NCBI GenBank assembly: GCA_949297765.1
Contig: CASFTV010000017.1
Span: 1-64,000 of the forward strand
DNA length: 64,000 nt
Reading direction: 5' to 3'
Origin: an uncultured bacterium
GTDB lineage: Bacteria > Verrucomicrobiota > Lentisphaeria > Victivallales > UBA1829
Part shown: one piece after another, positions 15,858 to 24,870 of the stretch
Numbering within the stretch: position 1 is the stretch's first letter
Layout of the letters: every line of letters starts with the position of its first letter
The notes under the pieces: generated by a model
Databases searched by the model: none
What the model saw: the letters and a program-made list of their open reading frames with translations, nothing else
What the model was told of the DNA's origin: nothing
Position numbers and translations under genes: made by a program

Positions 15858-17306
15858 TCACCTCTTGGTGGCGGCGAGCGAAAGCTCGCGGCGGTTGTAA
15901 AGCCATGCTCCGAGAAGCGCCAGCGGAATTCCTTTCAGCACAATCTGGAAAAGAATCGCCGACCCGATCACGGAAAGTTCGATCAGCTCCCCGTTCGCGA
16001 CAAGATTGGAAATCCCGAATTTCTGGAGCGGAATAATTGTAAAATGCAGAATCCGTCCGAGATAATACCCGTAAAGATCCATCGCCGGCATGTCGAGCCC
16101 TCCATACATCGCCTCGTTCGAAATCAGGAACGAAGCAAAAAACCCGAACGCCATATAGGAAATCGTAATGAAGATCGCGGTCGGCATCGACAGAAACGAC
16201 GCCAGCGCAACCGAAACAATCACCGTAGCCGTGATCCCGAGAAACACCATGAAAACCGCCCGCAGATAATTGGCAAGAAATCCCGTTTCCCTGACCAGCA
16301 GCGTAGGCCCGTCCGCCACCTGAATGAACAGCGGTTTTTCATTCGGCGCCATATTCGTGAATCCGATGGCCGCCTTCCCGTTCACAATCACGTTTGCCGC
16401 CGGCATTTCCAGCTCGTTGATTGCGGCGGTCAGGATCTGTTCCGGCGGCCGCTGCAGATAGATCTGGCGGGGGGTCGGTTCCGGCGGTTTCTCGCCCGGC
16501 TTGAGCTTTTTGGGATCCGGCTGTTCCAGAAACGTGAAGACCGCTCCCCAGGAACCGAACCCGTGATCCTGATACTGCTGCGTGTCGACGGTCCCTGAAT
16601 ATGCACGGTAACGAATAAAGAAAGAGCTCTTCGGATCCAGTTTTTCCGGCAGTCCGGAATAGGTCCAGTAGCGGGTCTGCCCGACCTTGATTTCCCCCAT
16701 CGCCGCAATGATCTGCCGATAGATGGCGGCGAGCGCCTTTGCCCGTTCGGTCCCTGTAAGAGTCTGGGAGAGCAACTGCCCCTGCGCATTCTTTTTCTCA
16801 TTGAACGCCTTGAGAGCAAAGGCCTGCACGTCCGGCAGATCCGGCTGATAGGCGCGACGTCCGGTAAGCACTTCGTTGTCCATCCGGGCCCGCTCCTCCT
16901 CCGTGAATCCCTGACGGTTGTACTGATACTGGATGAATCCATAGATCACGCCCGTGGTAATCAGCAGGAGCGCGGTCAGCACCATCAGGACTCCGCAGAA
17001 TTTCCCGAGCCAGACCACATAGCGCGAAACGGGTTTGACAACGATCAGCTGCAGTCTGCAGTCTTCCACATCCGCGGTCATCGTCTGGCATCCGAGCCAG
17101 ATCCCGGAAAGCATCAGCATCACCGTAACGAAAGTCAGGCTGTATTCCAGCGAAACCTGCATATAGCCGTATGGCGTTCCATCTCCCTTGATCGTGTTCG
17201 GGACCAGAAACACCCCCAGAAGCAGGATAAACAGAAGAAACTGGAACACATGAGAACGCACCGCGCTCCGGCAGCTCAGTCTGATGATTGCAAAAAAAGA
17301 GGCCAT
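15858..17306 (-). CDS. ABC-2-type transporter permease
   Basis: A 482-residue integral membrane protein: one helix at residues 18-36, a group at 60-125, a large extracytoplasmic insert (about 130-325, including a VGQTRYWTYSG segment) and four helices after residue 340. ADVEDCRLQLIVVKPVSR following the second helix is typical of ABC-2 permeases of the NosY/Gld type. It partners the ATPase gene 17 nt upstream. The substrate is unknown. The big insert is unusual for a plain two-component exporter. Confidence 0.8.
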   Translation of the reverse strand: MASFFAIIRLSCRSAVRSHVFQFLLFILLLGVFLVPNTIKGDGTPYGYMQVSLEYSLTFVTVMLMLSGIWLGCQTMTADVEDCRLQLIVVKPVSRYVVWLGKFCGVLMVLTALLLITTGVIYGFIQYQYNRQGFTEEERARMDNEVLTGRRAYQPDLPDVQAFALKAFNEKKNAQGQLLSQTLTGTERAKALAAIYRQIIAAMGEIKVGQTRYWTYSGLPEKLDPKSSFFIRYRAYSGTVDTQQYQDHGFGSWGAVFTFLEQPDPKKLKPGEKPPEPTPRQIYLQRPPEQILTAAINELEMPAANVIVNGKAAIGFTNMAPNEKPLFIQVADGPTLLVRETGFLANYLRAVFMVFLGITATVIVSVALASFLSMPTAIFITISYMAFGFFASFLISNEAMYGGLDMPAMDLYGYYLGRILHFTIIPLQKFGISNLVANGELIELSVIGSAILFQIVLKGIPLALLGAWLYNRRELSLAATKR

Positions 17307-17322
17307 TTCAATCTCTCCGCGC

Positions 17323-18468
17323 TTACTTGTCTTTTCCGGAAGAGAGGATGTCCATGAGTTTCCGGTTCGCCTCCTCCAGCTTCTCCTTTTCCATGGTTTC
17401 CGGTTCCGGCGGGGTCTCTTCCGCGGATTTTTCCTCCTTTTCCAGACTGGTCAGGCGTTCGGTGTCAATTTTCGGAGCCTCTTCCTCCTGAGGCTTCGGC
17501 GGTTCGGGCGTCTTGAGTCCGGCGAGAAGATCAAGTTTCTCCTGCGGATCGACTTCCGGTGCCGAAAGATATTCCGCGATTTCTCCGCCGGAAGTCGCTC
17601 CGGAGGTTTCCACGCTTTCGCGCTTCGCCTTGTTGACGACATCAAGGAAGAAGTCCTCCAGGCTCATGCGCGGATGGTCGACCGTGCAGGATTCCCCGTG
17701 CAGTTTCTCCCGGATCACCGAAAGAATCTGATCCATCGCTTCCTCGGGCAGTTCCGGCATTGTAATGCGGCTGGAGCCTTTGACCGTCAGAAGATCATGG
17801 ATGGAACCTTCCGCGCGGATCTTGCCTCCGTAAAGGATGATGATCCGGTCGCAGACATCCTCCACGTCGCCGAGCAGATGGCTGGTCACCAGAACGGTTT
17901 TTCCCCGTTTCTTCAGCAGGCGGATCAGGTCTTTGACCTCTTTGCAGCCGATCGGATCCAATCCGGAGGTCGGTTCGTCGAGGATCAGGAACGAGGGATC
18001 GTTGATCATCGCCTGCGCAAGCCCGATTCTGCGCGCCATTCCCTTGGAGAATTCCCCCACCTGACGGTTGCGCGCATGAGCAAGACCGACCATGTCAAGC
18101 AGCTGTTCCGTGCGAATCCGGCGTTCCTCCGCGGAAAGATTGAACAGGGAGGCGAAAAAGTCCAGCGTTTCCGCTGCTGTGAGATATTTATAGAGGTACG
18201 TCTCCTCCGGCAGATAGCCGATCATTTTTTTCGCGGCGACATCGCGCGGCGATTTCCCGAATACCGTCAGCCGTCCGCCCGTCGGATAGAGCAGCCCGAG
18301 CAGCATTTTCACCGTGGTGGATTTTCCCGATCCGTTCGGTCCGAGCAGGCCGAGCACCTCTCCCTCCCGGACCTGGAAATCAATGTCGTTCACCGCCTTG
18401 GCCTTCGGCCTGTTCCAGAAATCCTTGAATTCCTTGGTGAGACCGACCGCCTCCACAATATTTCCCAT
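17323..18468 (-). CDS. ABC transporter ATP-binding protein with C-terminal extension
   Basis: A 381-residue protein. Residues 1-230 form an ABC ATPase: Walker A GPNGSGKST, signature FSKGMARR in place of LSGGQ (common in ABC-2 exporters), Walker B LILDEPTSGLD and a switch His in VTSHLL. The last 110 residues are Pro/Glu/Lys-rich and low complexity. The start at MGNIVEAVGL is chosen because AGGAG lies 7 nt upstream, inside a longer open frame. It energises the permease encoded next. Confidence 0.9.
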   Translation of the reverse strand: MGNIVEAVGLTKEFKDFWNRPKAKAVNDIDFQVREGEVLGLLGPNGSGKSTTVKMLLGLLYPTGGRLTVFGKSPRDVAAKKMIGYLPEETYLYKYLTAAETLDFFASLFNLSAEERRIRTEQLLDMVGLAHARNRQVGEFSKGMARRIGLAQAMINDPSFLILDEPTSGLDPIGCKEVKDLIRLLKKRGKTVLVTSHLLGDVEDVCDRIIILYGGKIRAEGSIHDLLTVKGSSRITMPELPEEAMDQILSVIREKLHGESCTVDHPRMSLEDFFLDVVNKAKRESVETSGATSGGEIAEYLSAPEVDPQEKLDLLAGLKTPEPPKPQEEEAPKIDTERLTSLEKEEKSAEETPPEPETMEKEKLEEANRKLMDILSSGKDK

Positions 18469-18492
18469 TTCGACTCTCCTGACTGGCAAAGG

Positions 18493-20442
18493 TTATTGTT
18501 TTGCGGTGTTTTCCGCGCGGGTGATCTCCTCGCCGGTTCTCACCAGACGCGCACTGTTGAAAATCACGATCAGTGTACTGAGCGTATGCAGAACCGCCGC
18601 AAGAATCGGACTCATCTGCCCGAACACCGACAACACAATACCGCAGATCACAAAGAACATGCCGAACACGAGATTCTGGTTGATGACCGCCGCCGATTTC
18701 TTCGACAGCGTAATCAGCAGCGGAATCCGGCGCAGATCGTTGGTCATCAGCGCGATGGAGGCGCTGTTGATCGCAATGTCGCTTCCGATGGCGCCCATGG
18801 CAATGCTCAGATCGGATGCGGCAAGGGCGGGGGCGTCGTTCACGCCGTCGCCGACGAATGCAACAATATCATTTTTCTTGATCTGTTCCACATATTCCAC
18901 TTTTCCCTGGGGAAGACAGTCGCCGCGGAAATCGTCGATTCCGATTTTTCCCGCCACCATCGTTGCAACGGCCGTCCGGTCGCCCGTGACCATCGCACAG
19001 AGACTGATCCCTTCGGATTTGAGCTCGCGGACCATTTGCGCCGCTTCCGGACGGATCTGGTCGCGGAACCCGATCCACCCGATCGACTTCCCGTTGCGGA
19101 CAACCACGACCACACTCATGCCTTCCACTTCACTTTCATCGTGCGGAAGCGTGATTTCCTGCGACTGGATCCACGCGGGACGGCCCACCAGGCATTTGAC
19201 CCCGCCGATCAGCGCTTCCACGCCTTTTCCGGGCAGCTCCTCGTAAGAATCGCCTTTCACCGGGGAGACCCCCACTTCCCGCGCAAGACGCTGAAGTGCA
19301 AGCGCCGTCGGGTGATTGCTTCCGATTTCCACGGAAACCGCCGTCAGAAGCAGTTCGGCCGGTTCGATTCCGTCCACCGGCTTCAGACGCGCCACTTCCA
19401 GTTCGCCTTTTGTGAGAGTTCCTGTCTTGTCAAACACAAAGCTCCGGACCTTGGACGCCAGCTCCAGATGCGCCACGTTCTTGATGAGAATTCCCAGACG
19501 TGCCGCCGCTGCAATCGCGGCCACCACCGCGGTCGGTGTCGCAAGAACGACCGCGCAGGGACACGAGATCACCATCAGGGTGATGACCCGGTTCATGTCT
19601 CCTTCGGAAAACCACCAGGTGAGGGCGGCGAGCATCAGAATGGTCGGCGTGTAGAATCCCGCGTATTTGTCGATGATGCGGACCATCGGAGTCTTGCTGG
19701 TTTCGGCGGCGAGAATCATCTCCTTGACCTTGCCGAGCGTGGTGTCGTTGCCGACCTTTGTGACCTGAATGTCGATGGAGCCGGAAAGGTTCATGGTTCC
19801 GGCGTATACGTCGTCGCCGATTCCCTTGTCCACGGGAAGCGATTCTCCGGTGATCGACGCCTGGTTGACCGCGCTCTGCCCTTTGACGATCCGTCCGTCG
19901 ATCGGGAAGTTCTCTCCGGGACGGACGTTGATGATGTCGCCGATCTGAAGCTCCAGAACTTCGGTTTCGACGAGGTCGCCGTCCACCACCTTGTGTGCGG
20001 TGTGCGGCGTCAGCCGGATCAGATCCTCAATGGAGCGCTGCGCCCCCGACGCGGTCCGCGTTTCGATGATGATGGTGATCAGGAGAAAGAACGCAATGAT
20101 TCCCGCTTCCCGGAAGACTCCTCCCGCAAATGCGGCAAGAAGCGCCATTGCGACCAGTTCGTTCATGTACACCCGTCCGGCGCAGAGATCCTTGATCGCC
20201 GCCCAGATGATCGGAAGCGCCAGAACAATCGCGCCGAGAACGGCACTGAGTTCAGAGGCAAACTCCTGATTCGGGAAAAACCATTCCAGAAGGAAGGAGT
20301 TGAGAATCAGAAAACCGCCGGCAACGGCAAAGCCCGCGCGTCCTATGGAGCGGGAGTGCCCGACGCCTTCCCCCATCGGTTGTCCGCAGACGCAGATGGA
20401 GGCATCCTCGTGATGATGGTCATGTCCGCAGCAGCAGCTCAT
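18493..20442 (-). CDS. Heavy-metal P1B-type ATPase (Zn/Cd-like)
   Basis: A 649-residue cation pump. TGES (198-201), the transmembrane CPC (294-296), phosphorylation Asp338 in DKTGTLTKG and GDGVNDAPAL are all present. The CPC in SCPCAVVLATP fits the Zn/Cd/Pb or Cu groups. The first 20 residues are Cys/His-rich and may bind metal; there is no ordinary heavy-metal-associated fold. Its start overlaps the SPFH gene upstream by ATGA and it lies 24 nt before the ABC ATPase, so it is part of one operon with them, which is not usual for metal-resistance pumps. Confidence 0.9.
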   Translation of the reverse strand: MSCCCGHDHHHEDASICVCGQPMGEGVGHSRSIGRAGFAVAGGFLILNSFLLEWFFPNQEFASELSAVLGAIVLALPIIWAAIKDLCAGRVYMNELVAMALLAAFAGGVFREAGIIAFFLLITIIIETRTASGAQRSIEDLIRLTPHTAHKVVDGDLVETEVLELQIGDIINVRPGENFPIDGRIVKGQSAVNQASITGESLPVDKGIGDDVYAGTMNLSGSIDIQVTKVGNDTTLGKVKEMILAAETSKTPMVRIIDKYAGFYTPTILMLAALTWWFSEGDMNRVITLMVISCPCAVVLATPTAVVAAIAAAARLGILIKNVAHLELASKVRSFVFDKTGTLTKGELEVARLKPVDGIEPAELLLTAVSVEIGSNHPTALALQRLAREVGVSPVKGDSYEELPGKGVEALIGGVKCLVGRPAWIQSQEITLPHDESEVEGMSVVVVVRNGKSIGWIGFRDQIRPEAAQMVRELKSEGISLCAMVTGDRTAVATMVAGKIGIDDFRGDCLPQGKVEYVEQIKKNDIVAFVGDGVNDAPALAASDLSIAMGAIGSDIAINSASIALMTNDLRRIPLLITLSKKSAAVINQNLVFGMFFVICGIVLSVFGQMSPILAAVLHTLSTLIVIFNSARLVRTGEEITRAENTAKQ

Positions 20443-21626
20443 TTGCTCTCCTCCTCACTCTTCTCTTCAGCTTCTTTCTTTTCTTTCGCGGTCAACGGCT
20501 CGGGATTCAGCTTGAGGCGGATCTCCTGGCGGCCGGCGTCGAGAGAGTTGACGATGAATTTGTCTTTCACATTCGACATCGCATCGGCCATCACCTGCGA
20601 GAACAGCGTGACGGTCACCGTTTCCGGACTCTTCCGATATTCGGCAAGAATGCTCTTGAAGTATGCGGCATCCGCCTCCACCTGAGCGACGACGCGTTTC
20701 TTGTAGCTGTCCGCCTCGGAGACCATCCGGACGGAATCGGATTCCGCCAGCGCCCGCTGTTCCGTTTCATAGGCTTTCGCCTTCTGAATGGCGGCATCGC
20801 TCTGCTGCTGGGCGTGAAGCACATTGTCGAAGGCGTTGATGGCCTGCGGCGGCGGACTCTTCACTTCGAGGTCCACCCGCAGAACTTCCACGCCGATGTT
20901 CAGGTCTGCCACCTGTTTGGCAACCATGGACTCCACTTCCTTCATATAACGGAAGGCGCTGTTGTTGTTATTGTAGAGAATCGCGTCCACGGTCCAGCCC
21001 GCGGTGACACGGAGAATGCAGTTGTCCAGAATCGCCTTCAGAAGCGTCTGGGGGCCGCGGGTTCCGCGGTTTTCCCCGTCGGGACCGCTGAACGGTTCAT
21101 CCATCTTCTCCGGATTGGCGGGGGTCATGCACTTCTCGTAGTAGAGTTTCGGATTCACGACGCGGGCGGTCATTTTCCAGTCCGTGTGGACAATGCATGC
21201 GTCCCCTGTCAGAAGATATCCGTCGACGCCCGGTTTCAAGGCTTCCGGCGCTGCTCCGCCCGCCGCCATCGCTTCTTTCCGGTTCGTGATCAGCGCGCGG
21301 TTCGCGGGCATGAACGAGGAGCTTTCGATGCTGAACGGGCTGGTCTTCACCTTCACGGTCTGTCCCACGGGGAATGGAAACACCCAGTGCCAGCTCTCCG
21401 TATACACCTGCTGGAATTTTCCGAACCGGAAGGTCAGAACCGCGGTATCCGGCTGGACGGTGAAAAATCCGCTGAATGCAAAAAACCACACCAGCAGAAC
21501 GGCAATGGCCGCAACAAGCAGTGAAAACACCGCTTTCAAACTTTTATTCAGCGTTTCGAATCCGGAGGAAAACGCGCTGTTTTCCACGGATCTCTCCGCC
21601 TTGATTCTTGTTTCAAGATCCTGCAT
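20439..21626 (-). CDS. SPFH/band-7 membrane protein (third of three)
   Basis: A 395-residue protein with one membrane helix (about 33-53) followed by an SPFH domain (VQPDTAVLTFRFGKFQQ at about 57) and a long Ala/Glu/Gln-rich coiled coil with AYETEQRALAESDSVRMV. It resembles HflK/HflC and stomatins, which form large rings in the membrane. An insert of about 60 residues with Gly/Ala-rich turns interrupts the SPFH domain. It overlaps the P-ATPase gene by 4 nt. Confidence 0.85.
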   Translation of the reverse strand: MQDLETRIKAERSVENSAFSSGFETLNKSLKAVFSLLVAAIAVLLVWFFAFSGFFTVQPDTAVLTFRFGKFQQVYTESWHWVFPFPVGQTVKVKTSPFSIESSSFMPANRALITNRKEAMAAGGAAPEALKPGVDGYLLTGDACIVHTDWKMTARVVNPKLYYEKCMTPANPEKMDEPFSGPDGENRGTRGPQTLLKAILDNCILRVTAGWTVDAILYNNNNSAFRYMKEVESMVAKQVADLNIGVEVLRVDLEVKSPPPQAINAFDNVLHAQQQSDAAIQKAKAYETEQRALAESDSVRMVSEADSYKKRVVAQVEADAAYFKSILAEYRKSPETVTVTLFSQVMADAMSNVKDKFIVNSLDAGRQEIRLKLNPEPLTAKEKKEAEEKSEEESK

Positions 21627-21640
21627 GTTCCGCTCCGTGT

Positions 21641-22576
21641 TCAGTTCTTTTTCGCAGGTTTCTCAAGCGAGACGCCGCCGTATTTCAGAATATCGAACGG
21701 GGCGGAGTTCGTATCGAGAACGAGGGTCGTGCGTTTGCCCATCAGGCGTTTCATGGAGTCCAGTTTCCGCAGGAAGACCGCAAGTTCCGGATTTTCCGCA
21801 AACACGGCGAGGTGCTGTGCGGCGGCCGCATCGCCTTCCGCACGCAGACGGGTTGCCTTCGCTTCCGCCTGCGTGAGGGCATTGCGTTTTGCCGTATCGG
21901 CTTCGGTCATGATCCGGCGGGATTTGACATTGCCTTCCTCCTTGTATTTGGCGGCGGCCGCGTCGCGTTCCTGGATCATGCGTTCCGCGATGGCCTTCGC
22001 GGGGGTTTCCGGAACGCCGATCGTCTTGATGCTTGCCGCGACAACCTCCAGGCCGTACAGCTCCTTCACTTTCGGCGCGATCAGCGCAAGCATCTCCTCC
22101 TCCATCTTCGCGATCATGATCTTTTTCGGATCGGTGTTGACCAGCTGATTGAGATTGTATTTCCCGATGACCGCGCTCTTGACCGTTCTCATGAGGCTTG
22201 CCAGATCATCTTCCGCGGCAGCGATGTTTCCGCCGGAGGTCTGGAATTTGACCAGATCCTGAATGCGGTATACCGTATAGATCCCCGCCGTAATATTTTT
22301 CCCGTCGGCTGTCCGGATTTCTTCGAGCTTGCCGATGTTGCCGTCATAGCATCTGAGGCGGATGTCGTATTTCTGGATCTTCTGGATGGGCAGCGGCCAG
22401 CGGAAATGAAGGCCGGGTCCTTTTTCATCCGTGATCTTGTTGAACGTCAGGACAACGGCGCGTTCCGTTTCATTGACCTGATAGGAAAAGATCGCCGTTC
22501 CGAAAACCGCCACGACAACCACTCCGAGAAGGATGACCGGAATATTGATTCCATGTCCTTTTTTTGTTTCTGCCAT
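21641..22576 (-). CDS. HflC-like SPFH protein
   Basis: A 311-residue protein with a membrane helix (about 12-32), the HflC-like start YQVNETERAVVLTFNKI and GPGLHFRWPLPIQKIQKYD. A coiled coil with ERDAAAAKYKEEGN and ALTQAEAKATRLRAEGDAAA completes the domain set. The ATG used has AAAGGAG 8 nt upstream; a 7-codon longer reading contains that site. HflK/HflC usually regulate FtsH protease, but no ftsH gene is near, so a scaffold role for the neighbouring transporters is equally likely. Confidence 0.87.
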   Translation of the reverse strand: MAETKKGHGINIPVILLGVVVVAVFGTAIFSYQVNETERAVVLTFNKITDEKGPGLHFRWPLPIQKIQKYDIRLRCYDGNIGKLEEIRTADGKNITAGIYTVYRIQDLVKFQTSGGNIAAAEDDLASLMRTVKSAVIGKYNLNQLVNTDPKKIMIAKMEEEMLALIAPKVKELYGLEVVAASIKTIGVPETPAKAIAERMIQERDAAAAKYKEEGNVKSRRIMTEADTAKRNALTQAEAKATRLRAEGDAAAAQHLAVFAENPELAVFLRKLDSMKRLMGKRTTLVLDTNSAPFDILKYGGVSLEKPAKKN

Positions 22577-22612
22577 TGAAAAATCTCCTTTTATCAATCT
22601 TATTTTTTATGA

Positions 22613-24532
22613 TTATTTCAAGTCGCCGAGGTCGGTGTCTGTCAGATCGGTGCGGGGTTTCTCTTCCGCGTTCAGCTCAACAATCTGATAGGGGAGGGAG
22701 GCCGACACAATGTATTTCCGCAGCAGAGCACAGTCGGTCTCCAGGAACGAGAGATAGGTGCGCAGCCGGAACATTTCTGGCATCTGTTTGTAGGCGGCCA
22801 GCTGGTTCCGGAATCGGCCCGCTTCCGCACTCGATACGGTCGAGACGTTGTATTTGTATGCTTCCGCCTGCTGGACCAGCGCCATCGTTTCGATTTCCGC
22901 GGCGGCGAGCGTTTTTGTCCTGTACGCTTCGGCCTTGATCACCGCGGTCGCCATTTCCTCTTCCGCCACAAAGACTTTCTGGAAAGCGGGGGCAACGTCC
23001 TGAAGCGGCGGATGGGTATCCAGAAGATCCACATTCAGAATGGTCACGCCGAGTCCGCGCCGGTCCGCCGCCTCCTGAATCTGCTTGCGCAGGGTGCGGG
23101 TGATTTCCAGACGCCCGCGGGAGAGATCGTTCATGAAGTCCGTGCTCGCAAAGTAGATGGTCGCCTGACGCGTTCCGATATCCAGAAGATAACGTTTGAG
23201 ATTTTCAAATCCGAACGCATAGTTCAGCAGTTTTGCCGGATTGACCTTGAAAGAGACCGGAATCGACGCATTGAGCATTGAAACCGCTCCGCCGATGTCT
23301 CCCGCCGTATCCTGATTGGCCACCAGAAACGGATTTTCTCCGGAGCTGTGTTCATTGTTCCAGAGGATCGTGCGCAGGGGCTGCCCGCTGGCGTTCTTTG
23401 CCTTGATGACGGCGCCGATGGTCACGGTCTGCGGCTGATCGACCGCCACCCGGGTGATCGTGTCGCACGGCCACGGAAGTTTCAGATACACTCCCGGTTC
23501 AAGCGGCTTTTCGGAAACCAGTTTCCCGAACCGGGTTTTGAGCCCGAGTTCCCCGGGTTCCACCTCTGCCACGCAGGTGAAGAGCCACAGAATGAAAAGC
23601 CACGCCCCCAGTGCCGGAATCGCAACCCGGCAGAACATCTGATAGAGAGAGGTCCCGGAAATTTTGAACCCGAACTGATAATCCAGTGCATCCGTAATGT
23701 TTTTCGCCACGCTGCCGGGCTCGATGAAAAGCGCCAGCAGACGGCTTTCGTGCACCGGCCGGTCTTCCTGCTGGGTCCGCGGACGGTAAAATTCGGTAAT
23801 GAACGTAAACAGCTGTTCCACCGCGATGATCGCAATCAGGGCAAACGCGATTTTTGCAAACGGCAGTTCGAGTCCGGCATTCTCCCAGCGGAGCGCCACC
23901 GACGGCACCAGCGCCAGAAGGAAAATGACCGATCCGGCAACCATCCACGCTCCGACCGGACGCAGCCAGCGGAATTCGTGAATGCGCGACTGCCCGGCAA
24001 GGAACGCCCCGAAAAACAGCGAGAACACCGCCACCGCCACGCAGACAAAAGAGACCGCAACCGGCTCTTTCGGCAGCGCAGGCCCCGCTTCTCCGAAGGT
24101 TGACCCCACTCTCCAGGCCGCCCACAGCCCGAGCACCATCAGAAGAAATGCAAGAAGTGCAAACACCGACGGCGCATATTTCGCATAGTTCCGGAACGTC
24201 CTTCCCGATGTGAACCGGACATCCTCCGAAACATCCAGCAGGCTGGCGGTATTTTCCTTGCGTTTTTTCAGCAGTTCCTTTTCATATTCCTCTTCCGCCG
24301 CGTTTCCTGCGAGCATGCTGTAAACGGCTGCGGCCACGGCGAAAAGAGTTGCCACCGCGAACGGGATGGTTCCCAGCCCGAAGGCTCCATGACCCGCCCA
24401 GTCGTAGACTCCTCCGGCAAAACCGGCCAGCAAGGCGATCGCCAGTGAATAAACGCCGGCGAAGATCGCCAGTTTCATGGCAAGGCCGGAACGTCTGCTG
24501 CTTACGGAATAGTTTACGCTTTCCATCGTCAT
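22613..24532 (-). CDS. HflK-like SPFH protein with extra N-terminal membrane domain
   Basis: A 639-residue protein. About 290 N-terminal residues hold two, then four more hydrophobic helices not present in normal HflK. The SPFH part begins near VAEVEPGELGLKTRFGKLVSEKPLEPGVYLKLPWP, seen in pieces at about residue 325, and ends in a coiled coil with VIKAEAYRTKTLAAAEIE. It is the first gene of the seven-gene operon. The extra membrane domain is the distinctive feature; its function is unknown. Confidence 0.85.
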   Translation of the reverse strand: MTMESVNYSVSSRRSGLAMKLAIFAGVYSLAIALLAGFAGGVYDWAGHGAFGLGTIPFAVATLFAVAAAVYSMLAGNAAEEEYEKELLKKRKENTASLLDVSEDVRFTSGRTFRNYAKYAPSVFALLAFLLMVLGLWAAWRVGSTFGEAGPALPKEPVAVSFVCVAVAVFSLFFGAFLAGQSRIHEFRWLRPVGAWMVAGSVIFLLALVPSVALRWENAGLELPFAKIAFALIAIIAVEQLFTFITEFYRPRTQQEDRPVHESRLLALFIEPGSVAKNITDALDYQFGFKISGTSLYQMFCRVAIPALGAWLFILWLFTCVAEVEPGELGLKTRFGKLVSEKPLEPGVYLKLPWPCDTITRVAVDQPQTVTIGAVIKAKNASGQPLRTILWNNEHSSGENPFLVANQDTAGDIGGAVSMLNASIPVSFKVNPAKLLNYAFGFENLKRYLLDIGTRQATIYFASTDFMNDLSRGRLEITRTLRKQIQEAADRRGLGVTILNVDLLDTHPPLQDVAPAFQKVFVAEEEMATAVIKAEAYRTKTLAAAEIETMALVQQAEAYKYNVSTVSSAEAGRFRNQLAAYKQMPEMFRLRTYLSFLETDCALLRKYIVSASLPYQIVELNAEEKPRTDLTDTDLGDLK

Positions 24533-24870
24533 TCTCTGTTCACCCTTCTCTTTCTGTTCCTTCCCCCGTTTTCCCCGAGTGCAGAAAAACGGAGATGTAT
24601 TCTTATTTTCTTTTGATCTTCAGCAGTTTTCGGAATCCGGTCCGCCCGTTTTCGGAAGACCGTTTCTTTCCGTATCAGCACACGATATACCATATTTTCC
24701 TCTTTTTCAAATGGAGAAGGAAGGAAAAATGGCTCCTTTTTAATTTTTTTTCTTTTATTTTTCTTTATTTTATGGAACATTTTAAATTTGCCTGTAAATT
24801 GACGGAAAGCACCCATTGGAAAGAACTCGTGTTTTCCGGAACAAGAGAGCGGAAAACGGAAAGGACTGTC
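24533..24870. other. 338-bp divergent intergenic region
   Basis: The region separates the SPFH operon from the sensor gene. It is AT-rich between 24690 and 24810 with several long T-runs. A weak minus-strand promoter is noted separately; I do not see a convincing plus-strand promoter, RNA gene or operator palindrome. Confidence 0.6.
24684..24710 (-). promoter_or_regulatory. Weak candidate promoter of the SPFH/ABC operon
   Basis: On the minus strand TTGAAA (24705-24710) and TATATC (24684-24689) are separated by 15 bp, shorter than ideal. The position is about 150 nt upstream of the first gene. Confidence 0.3.

Noticed and set aside
17284-20685. A 1133-codon open frame on the plus strand
   Set aside because: It is fully antisense to the ABC ATPase, P-ATPase and SPFH genes, is Arg/His/Phe-rich as expected for a shadow of coding DNA, and has no domain signature.
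20439-24532. HflK/HflC as classic FtsH regulators
   Set aside because: There are three SPFH proteins, no ftsH nearby, and they are fused into a transporter operon, so the standard name was not applied.
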